Positions 14,818 through 23,102 of a stretch of 23,609 nucleotides of DNA are shown here, piece after piece (within the stretch, counting starts at the first letter, position 1; every line of letters begins with the position of its first letter). The notes under the pieces were generated by a model. It was not told the DNA's origin, did not search any database, and saw only the letters and a list, made by a program, of their open reading frames with translations. The translations under genes were made by a program, and so were the position numbers. The stretch comes from Nitrosopumilus sp. BACL13 MAG-121220-bin23 (GTDB lineage: Archaea; Thermoproteota; Nitrososphaeria; Nitrososphaerales; Nitrosopumilaceae), in NCBI GenBank assembly GCA_001437625.1, contig LIAL01000009.1:1-23609 (forward strand), in the 5' to 3' direction.

Positions 14818-15483
14818 CTAAATCTTTAGATCTGGATTTGTTAATTTTAGTTTTTCCCAATCTGCAAGAAAATTATCTAACCCAATTTTTGTCAAAGGGT
14901 GTTGTAACATTTTATCTAAAACGTCTGGAGGTAATGTAACTACATCAGCCCCAATCTTTGCGGCATCAATTACATGTAATGGATGACGAACACTTGCAAC
15001 AAGAATTTGAGTTTTAAAAGCATAATTTGAAAAAATTGTTTTAATTTCTTGAATCAAGTTCATTCCATCTTGACCAATATCATCTAATCGTCCAATAAAC
15101 GGACTAACATATTTTGCTCCAGATTTTGCAGCAAGTAAAGCTTGATTTGCAGAAAAGATCAGTGTGACATTAACAGGAATTCCCTGGGATGAAAAAGATT
15201 TGCATGCTTTAAGACCATCAGGAGTCATTGGAACTTTAACAACAACATTATCACCATATTCACGAAGACGTTTACCTTCTTCCATCATTCCAGAGTATTC
15301 AGTACTAACAACTTCTAAACTTACATCACCCTGAATAATTTTTGTGATTTCTTCCATAGCATTTTTTGGATTACCACCTTCTTTAGACATCAAAGAAGGA
15401 TTAGTTGTAATACCATCTAACAATCCCATATCATTAAATTTTTTTATGGATTCTAAGTTAGCAGTATCAAGAAAAATTTTCAT
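14818..15483 (-). CDS. tal: Transaldolase / fructose-6-phosphate aldolase (TalC-type)
   Basis: This 221-residue single-domain TIM barrel transfers a dihydroxyacetone unit between sugar phosphates in the non-oxidative pentose phosphate pathway. It belongs to the short TalC/FSA subfamily. Motifs are FLDTANL with D6 near the N terminus, GITTNPSLM, the Schiff-base lysine K83 in VVVKVPMT, VNVTLIFS, SPFIGRLDD and ILVASVRHP. Its start overlaps the TGA of the transketolase C-half gene by four bases (ATGA), so it is the last gene of the pentose phosphate operon. Transaldolase rather than FSA activity is inferred from the transketolase context; short family members can do either. Confidence 0.9.
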   Translation of the reverse strand: MKIFLDTANLESIKKFNDMGLLDGITTNPSLMSKEGGNPKNAMEEITKIIQGDVSLEVVSTEYSGMMEEGKRLREYGDNVVVKVPMTPDGLKACKSFSSQGIPVNVTLIFSANQALLAAKSGAKYVSPFIGRLDDIGQDGMNLIQEIKTIFSNYAFKTQILVASVRHPLHVIDAAKIGADVVTLPPDVLDKMLQHPLTKIGLDNFLADWEKLKLTNPDLKI

Positions 15484-16466
15484 AATTGTTTATTCCTAAG
15501 TTCTTTTGCTTGTTTTGCCATATTAAAAGATGTAATGCCGTGCTTCTCTAAAAGTAAATGGATTTCAGAATCACGTGCAGATTCCCCAAACATGTCTTGA
15601 GCTCCAATTCTTTTGATAGGTACAGGATAAGATTCAGAAACAGATTCAGCTACAGCTGATCCCATCCCTCCCAAAATATTATGTTCCTCAGTAGTAACAA
15701 TACAGCCAGTCTCCCGTGCTGCCTTTTCTAAAATTTCATTATCAATAGGTTTGATTGAAAACATATCTAAAACTCTACATGAAATTCCGTCTTGCTGCAA
15801 CATCTCTGCGGCCTCTAAAGCCATTCTAACAGTAATTCCGCATGCGGCAATAGTACAATCAGAGCCATCTTTCACAGTAATTCCTTTTCCAATTTTAAAT
15901 TCTTGAGATTCCGAATGTACAATAGGTACTTTTGATCTTGCCATTCTCATGTAAAATGGTCCATATTCGGATGCCATCAACTGGGTTAATTTTGAAACAG
16001 AAACAGTGTCAGCAGGAATAAAAACTCTAAAGTTTGGAATTACTCGCATTATTGCAATATCTTCAATTTGTTGATGAGAACCACCATCAGGTCCAACAGA
16101 CAACCCACCATGAGATGAAACTAATTTTACATTCAATCCTTTTTTCCCTGATGGGGAAGGGTATGCAATATTATTTCGAATTTGATCAACTGCTCTTCCG
16201 GGTAAAAATATCGCATAAGTACTTGCAAAAGAGATTTTTCCAGATGCAGCTAATCCAGCAGAAATAGTTACAAGATTTGCTTCAGCAATACCGACATTAA
16301 AAAATCGGTCAGGAAATTGTTTTCCAAATCCTGAAATATTTAAAGAATCAGTTGTGTCAGCACCTAGAACAACAACATTAGGATTATCATGTCCAAGTTG
16401 AATTAATGACTTTGAATATTCTGAACGCATATCAGCCATAATAGGATCATTCAAAGGTATCCACAC
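15480..16466 (-). CDS. Transketolase, C-terminal subunit (pyrimidine-binding and C domains)
   Basis: The 328-residue protein supplies the second half of a split transketolase. The thiamine-activating glutamate is E62 in NVGIAEANL. FASTYAIFLPGRAVDQIRN and the SHGGLSVGPDGGSHQ loop follow, and the C-terminal domain includes TTEEHNILGGMGSAVAE. It must pair with the N-half encoded just upstream, giving an alpha2-beta2 enzyme that moves two-carbon ketol units. The start is uncertain. A GTG at 16466 overlaps the upstream gene by 16 bases, while an ATG at 16439 would leave an 11-base gap and remove nine residues. No Shine-Dalgarno is well placed for either. It overlaps transaldolase by ATGA. Confidence 0.92.
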   Translation of the reverse strand: MWIPLNDPIMADMRSEYSKSLIQLGHDNPNVVVLGADTTDSLNISGFGKQFPDRFFNVGIAEANLVTISAGLAASGKISFASTYAIFLPGRAVDQIRNNIAYPSPSGKKGLNVKLVSSHGGLSVGPDGGSHQQIEDIAIMRVIPNFRVFIPADTVSVSKLTQLMASEYGPFYMRMARSKVPIVHSESQEFKIGKGITVKDGSDCTIAACGITVRMALEAAEMLQQDGISCRVLDMFSIKPIDNEILEKAARETGCIVTTEEHNILGGMGSAVAESVSESYPVPIKRIGAQDMFGESARDSEIHLLLEKHGITSFNMAKQAKELRNKQL

Positions 16467-18118
16467 TCCTGTGCAATTTTTTTAATTTCTTCTTGTTTTG
16501 TACCAATTACATGTAATCCAATCCATTTATTGACTAAATCAGAGCCCCCCAATTGATTTGCTTTATCAAGTAGCATACGTCTACGTGATTTTAAAACTAC
16601 ATTTCTAAAATCTTTGATTGCAGATCTCACATCTTGTTGTCCAACAATAGCACCGCCACCAACAAATGCACGTGCACCATCAGCAAATACTGAACCAATA
16701 TTTTCAAGATTTACACCACCGTCAGCCTCAATGCAACCTGAAAAATTATTTTCATTAAGAATAGAATTTAATCGACTCATTTTAGAATGAGTTTCCTCAA
16801 TGTATTTCTGACCAGATTTTCCAGGAATAACAGACATTACAATTAGTTGATCTAAGCTAGACAAAAATTTGTAAGACCATTCAGGTAATTCAGTATCAGG
16901 ATTAATTGCAAATCCAACACCTACTTGATGCTGTTTTAAAATATCATGAATTTCTCCAAAACTGGATTCATCAGTTACTTCAGCATGAACTGTTACAATA
17001 TCACTTCCAGCATCAATGTAATCATTAACATGTTTTACAGGATCGTTAATCATCAAATGAGTGTCAAATGGAATTACAGTTAGAGGCCTTAATTCTTTAA
17101 TTTTAATATGATCAAAAGTTTTAGTTGGAACAAATTGACCATCCATCACATCAAGATGAATTAAATCAGATCTTCCAGTTACACATCTCTTAACTTCATT
17201 TTCTAAATTAGACATGTCACCTGCAATAATAGAAGGAGAAATTAAAAATTGAGAATCTAATTCAGAATTAATTATAGGGACAACATCAGAATCAGGTGCT
17301 TTGCCATGCCACTGAGGATTATCTTCCATATGTTCCAAAGACTTTCCTTTGATAGTTCTTGAGATAATTATTGTAGGAACTCCTTTAGTGGCATTAGCTT
17401 TTGTAATTGCTGCATCAATTTGTTCAACTCTATGCCCATCAATTTCAAGAACATTCCAACCAAATGATCTCCATTTATCGCCAGTCTTCCATCTAGATGC
17501 ATCTTTCCACATTTCAGAAATGTCATCACCATCTAATTTTTCATCCAGTGGCATTATTTTTTCAGTGTAAGAATCTTGTTGAATAAAATTTCTATCAAGA
17601 AAAGCAGTTAGGTTATCAACTTTATATTTAGAAGCAGTCATAGCAGCTTCCCAAACTTGACCCTCATCAGATTCGCCATCACCAATAATTGTATAGACAT
17701 GATGATCTTTTGAATCAATTTTTGCAGCAAGAGCAATCCCTATAGAATAAGACAACCCAGTTCCAAGTGATCCACCACAGAATTCAACACCAGGACATTT
17801 TAGATCAGGATGTCCTTGTAATCTACTACCAAATTTTCGTAAAGTTTCAATTTCAGATTCTGGAAAATATCCTGCAACTGCCATGTTAGAAAACAAACCA
17901 GGTGCAGCATGGCCTTTTGATAATACTAATCGATCTCTATCCACCCATTGAGGATCTTGAGCATTAAACTTCAAATGTTTGTTAAACAAACAACCTAAAA
18001 TTTCAGCCATGGAAAAAGAACCACCAGGATGACCAGAGCCTGCAGTATTAGTTGCTTTAATTACTAATTTACGAGCTCTCAGAACATTTTTTTTAATTTG
18101 ATAATAATTAAGACCCAA
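16451..18118 (-). CDS. Fusion of transketolase N-terminal subunit and ribulose-phosphate 3-epimerase
   Basis: The 555-residue protein joins two consecutive pentose phosphate enzymes. Residues 1-276 are the ThDP-binding half of transketolase, with GSGHPGG (H30), KGHAAPG (H70), GHPD, the diphosphate motif IGDGESDEG from residue 146, DRN (175-177) and HGKAP. After a short linker, residues 293-510 are a complete ribulose-5-phosphate 3-epimerase barrel: SPSIIAGD, HLDVMDG (H321, D323), DTHLM (H354), SVIPGKSGQ, EADGG (D466) and GGGAIVG, so all four metal/catalytic ligands are kept. A tail of about 42 residues (514-555) matches nothing I know. The start is TTG at 18118, with an AT-rich box 28 bp upstream. 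It is first in the operon. Confidence 0.93.
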   Translation of the reverse strand: MGLNYYQIKKNVLRARKLVIKATNTAGSGHPGGSFSMAEILGCLFNKHLKFNAQDPQWVDRDRLVLSKGHAAPGLFSNMAVAGYFPESEIETLRKFGSRLQGHPDLKCPGVEFCGGSLGTGLSYSIGIALAAKIDSKDHHVYTIIGDGESDEGQVWEAAMTASKYKVDNLTAFLDRNFIQQDSYTEKIMPLDEKLDGDDISEMWKDASRWKTGDKWRSFGWNVLEIDGHRVEQIDAAITKANATKGVPTIIISRTIKGKSLEHMEDNPQWHGKAPDSDVVPIINSELDSQFLISPSIIAGDMSNLENEVKRCVTGRSDLIHLDVMDGQFVPTKTFDHIKIKELRPLTVIPFDTHLMINDPVKHVNDYIDAGSDIVTVHAEVTDESSFGEIHDILKQHQVGVGFAINPDTELPEWSYKFLSSLDQLIVMSVIPGKSGQKYIEETHSKMSRLNSILNENNFSGCIEADGGVNLENIGSVFADGARAFVGGGAIVGQQDVRSAIKDFRNVVLKSRRRMLLDKANQLGGSDLVNKWIGLHVIGTKQEEIKKIAQECGYL

Positions 18119-18192
18119 TAGATCAATTACTCATAAATTGAATAAAAATCTACTTCTGTAAAATTTTAATTTGATCGCAATTATTACTAAGT

Positions 18193-18570
18193 ATGGAAAT
18201 TAAAGAAGAAATTCCAATTGTACTTTTTGATGATCAATGTTATGTTTGTATAAAATTTGCAACTATTGTTAATTTTTTAGCAAGAGGTCAAATTACAATG
18301 GTAGGGCATTATTCAAATTTTGGAATAAAAATTAGGAATGAAATTTTAGATCAATCAGCATTAGAGATGTTTTGGTTTATTGATGAAAAAAGAGCAAGTG
18401 GAGGAAGAGCAGCATTATGTCCATTAATAAAATCAATTTTTTCTACAAAATCAAGAAAAAGAAAATTTGCTCAACTTGACAATATATGTAGTAAAGACTG
18501 TAAAACAGTCAAATCTGTATTTGTAAGATCATTTACTCTAATTACAAGTAGTAAAAAAATTGATTTATAG
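18193..18570 (+). CDS. DCC-like (DUF393) thioredoxin-fold protein
   Basis: The 125-residue protein opens with VLFDDQCYVCIKFATIV, resembling the D-x-x-C-x-x-C signature of the DCC/DUF393 family (C16, C19), which are predicted thiol-disulfide oxidoreductases. Further cysteines occur in ALCPLI and in the C-terminal CSKDC. It is close in size to bacterial DCC proteins but only the N-terminal motif clearly matches, so the assignment is moderate. It diverges from the transketolase/RPE gene. An AAATTTTAATTT box about 26 bp upstream of the ATG supports the start. It precedes leucyl aminopeptidase by 36 bp, with a possible separate promoter for that gene in between. Confidence 0.62.
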   Translation: MEIKEEIPIVLFDDQCYVCIKFATIVNFLARGQITMVGHYSNFGIKIRNEILDQSALEMFWFIDEKRASGGRAALCPLIKSIFSTKSRKRKFAQLDNICSKDCKTVKSVFVRSFTLITSSKKIDL

Positions 18571-18606
18571 AAAATCTAAATAATGCTTTAAAAATAGAAT
18601 TTCATC

Positions 18607-20082
18607 ATGAAGATCAATTCAGATAATTATGGTAAAAAGAAAACAGAACTTTTGTGTGGATTTGTATTAGAAGATTCAAACAAAGTTTTAGGATTACCTA
18701 AATTTGATACAAAAATATTATCTTCAATTAATCAATCCATAAAAGATATGAATGGTGTACTAGGAAAATTAATAATTATTCCAATACCAGGTAATAAACG
18801 AGCTCAAAGAATTCTACTTGCAGGGATTGGTAAAAAAGAAAATTTAACAAACGATACTATAAGATTTGTTTCAGGAAAAATTGCACAAAAAGCAAGAGAA
18901 TTAAAATTAAAAGAATTTTCAATCATCACACCACCTACATTTGTATGGAATTCAATTTCAGCAGTTTCTCAAATTATAGAAGGTGCCAAAATATCATTAT
19001 ACAAATTTGATAAATTCAAAGCTGACAAATCAGATAAATCACCAGACCTTACAATTATAGTTTCTAAATCAAATGAAAGCTCAAAAGCAATCAAAGTTGC
19101 TGAAATAATATCAGAAGGCGTAATATTTGCTAAAAATATAGCAAACCTGCCTCCAAACGAATGTACACCTACAACATTAGCAAATTTTGCTAAAGAGATT
19201 TCTAAAAAGAACAAAATGAAATGTACAATTATCTCACAGCCAGAGTTAAAGAAAAAAGGTTTTGGAGGAATTACAGCAGTAGGTAAAGGAAGTAAAAATG
19301 AGCCTAAACTAATTACCATAGAACATAATCATGGACCTAAAAGTCAAAAACCAATTGTTCTAGTTGGAAAAGCTGTAACATTTGACACAGGAGGAATTTC
19401 ATTAAAACCAGGTCAAGGCATGGATGAAATGAAATTTGATAAATGTGGAGGTTGTACAGTTTTAGGAATTATGAAATCAGTTTCAGAATTAAAATTACCA
19501 ATTAATGTAGTGGGAATTATTCCATCAGTAGAAAATATGATAGGTGGAGAAGCATATAGACCTGGAGATATTATAAAATTATACAATGGAAAAACAGCAG
19601 AGATTCTAAATACAGATGCAGAAGGCAGATTAATTTTAGCAGATGCATTGGCATATGGAGAAAAACAATATTCTCCAAAAGCAATTATTGATTTTGCTAC
19701 TTTAACAGGAGCATGTATAGTTGCATTAGGAAATAACGTAGCTGCAATTGTATCAAACGATAAACAACTAACAAAAGAAATTATAAATTCATCTAAAAAT
19801 ACAACAGAAGAAATTTGGGAATTGCCATTAACACAAGACTACATGGACATGATAAAATCAGATGTTGCAGACATTAAAAATGTTGGAATAGGAAAAGCAG
19901 CAGGGACTATTACAGCTGCTGCATTTTTGAAAAGTGCAATCAAAGATACACCATGGGTACATTTCGATATTGCAGGCGTTGCATGGACTCAGGGGGAAGC
20001 TACAAAACAAAAACCATACAATCCAAAAGGAGCTACAGGTTTTGGAGTAAGATTGATTTTAGATTATTTACAAAAATTATAA
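18607..20082 (+). CDS. pepA: Leucyl aminopeptidase (M17 family)
   Basis: M17 enzymes are hexameric, two-metal cytosolic exopeptidases that remove N-terminal residues from peptides. The 491-residue protein has the poorly conserved N-terminal domain (residues 1-160) and then the catalytic domain. Metal-site motifs are GKAVTFDTGG (K255, D260) and MKFDKCGG, followed by the diagnostic NTDAEGRL at residues 335-342, with its Asp and Glu ligands and catalytic Arg, and ATLTGACIVALG. The ATG at 18607 is supported by the AT-rich TCTAAATAAT box about 28 bp upstream. Its stop is two bases from the stop of the convergent zinc-finger gene. Confidence 0.95.
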   Translation: MKINSDNYGKKKTELLCGFVLEDSNKVLGLPKFDTKILSSINQSIKDMNGVLGKLIIIPIPGNKRAQRILLAGIGKKENLTNDTIRFVSGKIAQKARELKLKEFSIITPPTFVWNSISAVSQIIEGAKISLYKFDKFKADKSDKSPDLTIIVSKSNESSKAIKVAEIISEGVIFAKNIANLPPNECTPTTLANFAKEISKKNKMKCTIISQPELKKKGFGGITAVGKGSKNEPKLITIEHNHGPKSQKPIVLVGKAVTFDTGGISLKPGQGMDEMKFDKCGGCTVLGIMKSVSELKLPINVVGIIPSVENMIGGEAYRPGDIIKLYNGKTAEILNTDAEGRLILADALAYGEKQYSPKAIIDFATLTGACIVALGNNVAAIVSNDKQLTKEIINSSKNTTEEIWELPLTQDYMDMIKSDVADIKNVGIGKAAGTITAAAFLKSAIKDTPWVHFDIAGVAWTQGEATKQKPYNPKGATGFGVRLILDYLQKL

Positions 20083-20084
20083 AA

Positions 20085-20213
20085 TTAATAACCCCTGCTA
20101 TTTCTATCAGGCTTACTAACATTTGGATTTCTCCAACCATGTTTTTCCATCATATGATTTAGTAATCTAATGTCATTATCAGATTTTTCTCCACAGACGC
20201 TACAATTTGGCAT
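20085..20213 (-). CDS. 42-residue C2H2-type zinc-finger protein
   Basis: The minus strand encodes a short complete frame starting MPNCSVCGEKSD at 20213 and ending at a TAA at 20087-20085. It contains one classical finger: C4-x2-C7, 12 residues, H20-x4-H25, with leucines L17 and L18 at the expected hydrophobic positions before H20. The tail (GWRNPNVSKPDRNSRGY) is basic and probably flexible. Single-finger proteins of this kind occur in archaea and may bind DNA, RNA or protein. CTTTTAATAT on the minus strand (20241-20250), about 32 bp upstream, could be its TATA box. It is convergent with pepA and downstream of 5S rRNA on the same strand, so read-through from the 5S gene is possible. Confidence 0.75.
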   Translation of the reverse strand: MPNCSVCGEKSDNDIRLLNHMMEKHGWRNPNVSKPDRNSRGY

Positions 20214-20264
20214 TGAAATCAATTCAATCAAAGGATGTAGATATTAAAAGATTGATTAATAATT

Positions 20265-20270
20265 GAAAAA
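20265..20270 (-). terminator. Poly-T termination site after 5S rRNA
   Basis: Directly after the 5S 3' end the minus strand reads TTTTT then CAATT, a minimal archaeal T-run terminator. Confidence 0.4.
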
Positions 20271-20385
20271 TGCCAGCACTATTGCTTCCCAACAGCTCTC
20301 GCATGTTAGTAACACAATAGCGCTATCAGGTTTGACTTCTAAGTTCGGAATGGGATTAGGTCGCACCCTGACGCTATGGCCGGCT
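20271..20385 (-). rRNA. rrf: 5S ribosomal RNA
   Basis: The reverse complement has the 5S hallmarks: the loop C segment CCCATTCCGAACTTAGAAG, the TAGCG elements, and GCGAGAGC near the 3' end. The terminal helix pairs GCCGGC at the 5' end with GCTGGC at the 3' end. Ends are estimated from helix I to within two or three bases. No 16S, 23S or tRNA is adjacent, so the gene stands alone, as is common in archaea of this group. It is divergent from ABCE1. Confidence 0.93.
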
Positions 20386-20450
20386 TGAAAACTATTCAAT
20401 AATTCTTATCTATTAAGGTAACGAAATATTTCAAATCAACTCAAAATAGG

Positions 20451-20457
20451 TATAAAG
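20451..20457 (+). promoter_or_regulatory. TATA box of ABCE1
   Basis: TATAAAG is centred about 28 bp upstream of the ATG at 20482, consistent with a leaderless transcript. Confidence 0.6.
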
Positions 20458-20481
20458 CAAAGAAAATATCAAATTACAATC

Positions 20482-22269
20482 ATGACACATAGAGTTGCCG
20501 TACTGGATCAGGATTTATGCCAGCCACAAAAATGCGGATTAGAGTGTATAAAGTATTGTCCAGTTAACAAATCAGGTGCAGAATGTGTTACAATTAATGA
20601 ACTATCAAAAAAAGCCCAAATTGATGAGGATGTTTGTAACGGATGTGGAATATGTGTTAAAGTATGTCCATTTGATGCAATAACAATTGTAAATTTAGCA
20701 AGTGAATTAGCTACAGATAAAATTCATCAATATGGAATAAACTCCTTTCGATTATACAAATTGCCAACTCCAAGAAAAGGAGAGGTTGTAGGGTTATTGG
20801 GTAGAAATGGAATGGGAAAAAGTACTGTAGTTAACATACTTTCTGGAAAACTAAAACCAAATCTTGGAAGATATGAAGATCCACCTGAATGGAATGAAAT
20901 TTTTAAACATTATAGTGGAACGGAGTTAAAAAATCATTTTCAAAAAATAGAACAAAATCAAATTCGTGCTTCAATAAAACCGCAACAAATTCATCGTCTT
21001 GCAGAAGCATTTGACGGAACAGGAAATGAATTACTTGACAAATATGATGAACGAGGAGTAACCAGAGAATTAGTTAGAGAATTAGGATTACAAAATTCTA
21101 TGGAAAAAAGGTTGAAAGAACTTAGTGGTGGAGAACTACAAAGAATTGCAGTTGCTGCTGCTGCATCAAAAGATACAGAGTTTTACTTTTTTGATGAACC
21201 ATCATCATACAACGATGTATATCAAAGAATAGGAGTTGCCAGAGTAATACAAGGTTTAGCAAAAATTGGAAAAAGTGTAATGATTGTAGAACATGATTTG
21301 ACATTACTTGATTTTCTTAGTGATTATATCGAAGTGTTGTATGGTGAACCAACAGCATATGGAATCGTATCAAATATTTTATCAACTAAAATTGGAATCA
21401 ATGTTTTTCTTGACGGATATTTACCAAATGAAAATGTTAGATTTAGAGATAAAAGATTCTCTATGGACGTATCATCATCATCTACAGATATTTTCCAAGA
21501 AGGTAGTGATGTTGTAATTTATCCAAAACTTGAAAAGAAATTTGATTCATTTTCAGTAACAATTGAGCCTGGAAGAGTACGAAAAGGCGAAGTTTTAGGA
21601 ATAATGGGTGCAAATGCACTTGGAAAAACAACCATGATGAAAATGATTGCAGGCGTTGAAAAACCAGATATTGGTTCAATTGATAAAAAAATAAAGATAG
21701 CCTACAAACCACAATACCTACAAAATGATAGTGATGTTGAAGTTATAGCACTTTTAGAAAAAGCAAGTGGAGGTCCTATTGAAGGTAGTCAAGAAGAAGA
21801 ACAAATTCTAGATCCATTAAAAATTAAAAAATTATACAATAAATCGATAAGAAATCTATCAGGTGGAGAACTACAAAAAATTGCAGTTGCATCATGTTTA
21901 ATTCAAAAAGTAGATCTGTATGCGCTAGATGAACCTTCAGCATTTTTAGATGTAGAAGATAGAATTGCAGTTGGAAAATTTTTGCAGAAATTTGTTCGCT
22001 CATATGGAAAATCAGCAATTGTCATAGATCACGATTTACAATTAATGGATTTAGTGTCAGATTCAATGATAATATTTGAAGGGGAGTCAGGAAAGGCAGG
22101 ACTAGCTACAGCACCTATGCCAAAACATGAAGCAATGAACAGATTCCTAAAATCATTAGATATGACATTTAGAAGAGATGAGAAAAGTCTGAGACCTAGA
22201 GTAAACAAAATAGAAAGTAGATTAGATAAAGATCAAAAATCATCTGGAAACTTTTACTACAAACATTGA
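20482..22269 (+). CDS. Ribosome recycling/biogenesis ATPase ABCE1 (Rli1)
   Basis: ABCE1 splits 70S/80S-type ribosomes after termination, together with aRF1 or Pelota. The 595-residue protein has the full layout. An N-terminal domain carries two 4Fe-4S motifs (C-x4-C-x3-C-x3-C from residue 13, then CNGCGICVKVCP near 52). ABC domain 1 has P-loop GRNGMGKST at 107-115, signature LSGGELQ at 214 and Walker B FFDEPSS. The hinge follows, then ABC domain 2 with P-loop GANALGKTT at 376-384, signature LSGGELQ at 459 and Walker B ALDEPSA. The second P-loop has Ala where GxxGxGKT expects the middle Gly. The start is supported by the TATA box. The stop overlaps a possible TTG start of the next gene. Confidence 0.95.
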   Translation: MTHRVAVLDQDLCQPQKCGLECIKYCPVNKSGAECVTINELSKKAQIDEDVCNGCGICVKVCPFDAITIVNLASELATDKIHQYGINSFRLYKLPTPRKGEVVGLLGRNGMGKSTVVNILSGKLKPNLGRYEDPPEWNEIFKHYSGTELKNHFQKIEQNQIRASIKPQQIHRLAEAFDGTGNELLDKYDERGVTRELVRELGLQNSMEKRLKELSGGELQRIAVAAAASKDTEFYFFDEPSSYNDVYQRIGVARVIQGLAKIGKSVMIVEHDLTLLDFLSDYIEVLYGEPTAYGIVSNILSTKIGINVFLDGYLPNENVRFRDKRFSMDVSSSSTDIFQEGSDVVIYPKLEKKFDSFSVTIEPGRVRKGEVLGIMGANALGKTTMMKMIAGVEKPDIGSIDKKIKIAYKPQYLQNDSDVEVIALLEKASGGPIEGSQEEEQILDPLKIKKLYNKSIRNLSGGELQKIAVASCLIQKVDLYALDEPSAFLDVEDRIAVGKFLQKFVRSYGKSAIVIDHDLQLMDLVSDSMIIFEGESGKAGLATAPMPKHEAMNRFLKSLDMTFRRDEKSLRPRVNKIESRLDKDQKSSGNFYYKH

Positions 22270-22274
22270 CTCGA

Positions 22275-23102
22275 ATGCTAAAAAAGGCATTAGAAAATAT
22301 ATTGACATCAGAAGAAAGTGATGAATTAATTTCTGCATTTGATCAAATTGGAAATATAATCATAGTCAGAATACCTGAATCATTACTATCTAAGAAAAAA
22401 ATTATTGGTCAAACATTACTTGATCAAGTAAAAATTGTAAAAAGTGTATTTTATCAATCTTCGCCTGTAGAAGGGGATTTCCGTATAAGGAATCTAGAGA
22501 TTCTGGCAGGAGAAGACAATACAGAAACAGAATACAAAGAATTCAATTGTAGATTTATTGTAGATGTTGCAAATGCATTTTTTTCGCCACGTCTTTCAAC
22601 AGAAAGAGAAAGAATTGCAAAATTAACTCAAGACGGAGAAACAATGGTAAACATGTTTGCTGGTATTGGTATGTTTTCAATAATGGCTGCAAAAAAGAAA
22701 AAATGTACTGTATATAGTATTGATTTGAATCCAGTAGCATCAAAACTTTGTGAGAGAAATATGGCATTAAACAAACTTGCTGGCAAAATAATTTCAATTA
22801 ATGGTGATGCATCAAAAATTATTCAAGATCAATTAATGGATAAATCAGATAGAACATTAATGATATTGCCTGAAAGATCGGATGAGTTTTTAGATTCAGC
22901 AATAAATACAACAAAGAGTGGTGGGATTATTCACTATTATTCACATATCCATTCAGATAAAAAATTAGAAGCTGGAAAATTAAGTGAAGAGCATTATCTA
23001 AAAACAACATCAGTTAAATCAGAAATTCTAGGTTCAAAAATTGTAAGAGCAGTAGGTCCCAGATATTATCAAACGGTAGTAGATGTAAAAATTACTAAAT
23101 AG
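22275..23102 (+). CDS. Trm5/Taw2-family (Met-10+) tRNA-modifying enzyme
   Basis: The family modifies position 37 of tRNA: Trm5 methylates G37 to m1G, and Taw2 transfers an aminocarboxypropyl group in wyosine synthesis. The 275-residue protein has the RNA-binding domain with VEGDFRIRNLEIL and FSPRLSTERERI. The SAM domain follows, with motif I NMFAGIGMFSIMAA and motif II SIDLNP. The D1 domain found at the N terminus of many archaeal Trm5 proteins appears absent. The NLP catalytic tripeptide of Trm5 reads ILP here (LMILPERSDEFLD). Length and these changes leave Trm5 versus Taw2 open. The ATG at 22275 is used; a TTG at 22266 overlapping the ABCE1 stop would add three residues. It is co-transcribed with ABCE1. 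Confidence 0.85.
   Translation: MLKKALENILTSEESDELISAFDQIGNIIIVRIPESLLSKKKIIGQTLLDQVKIVKSVFYQSSPVEGDFRIRNLEILAGEDNTETEYKEFNCRFIVDVANAFFSPRLSTERERIAKLTQDGETMVNMFAGIGMFSIMAAKKKKCTVYSIDLNPVASKLCERNMALNKLAGKIISINGDASKIIQDQLMDKSDRTLMILPERSDEFLDSAINTTKSGGIIHYYSHIHSDKKLEAGKLSEEHYLKTTSVKSEILGSKIVRAVGPRYYQTVVDVKITK

Noticed and set aside
20271..20385. 5S rRNA on the plus strand
   Set aside because: The conserved CCGAACTT element and GCGAGAGC appear only on the reverse complement, so the gene is on the minus strand.
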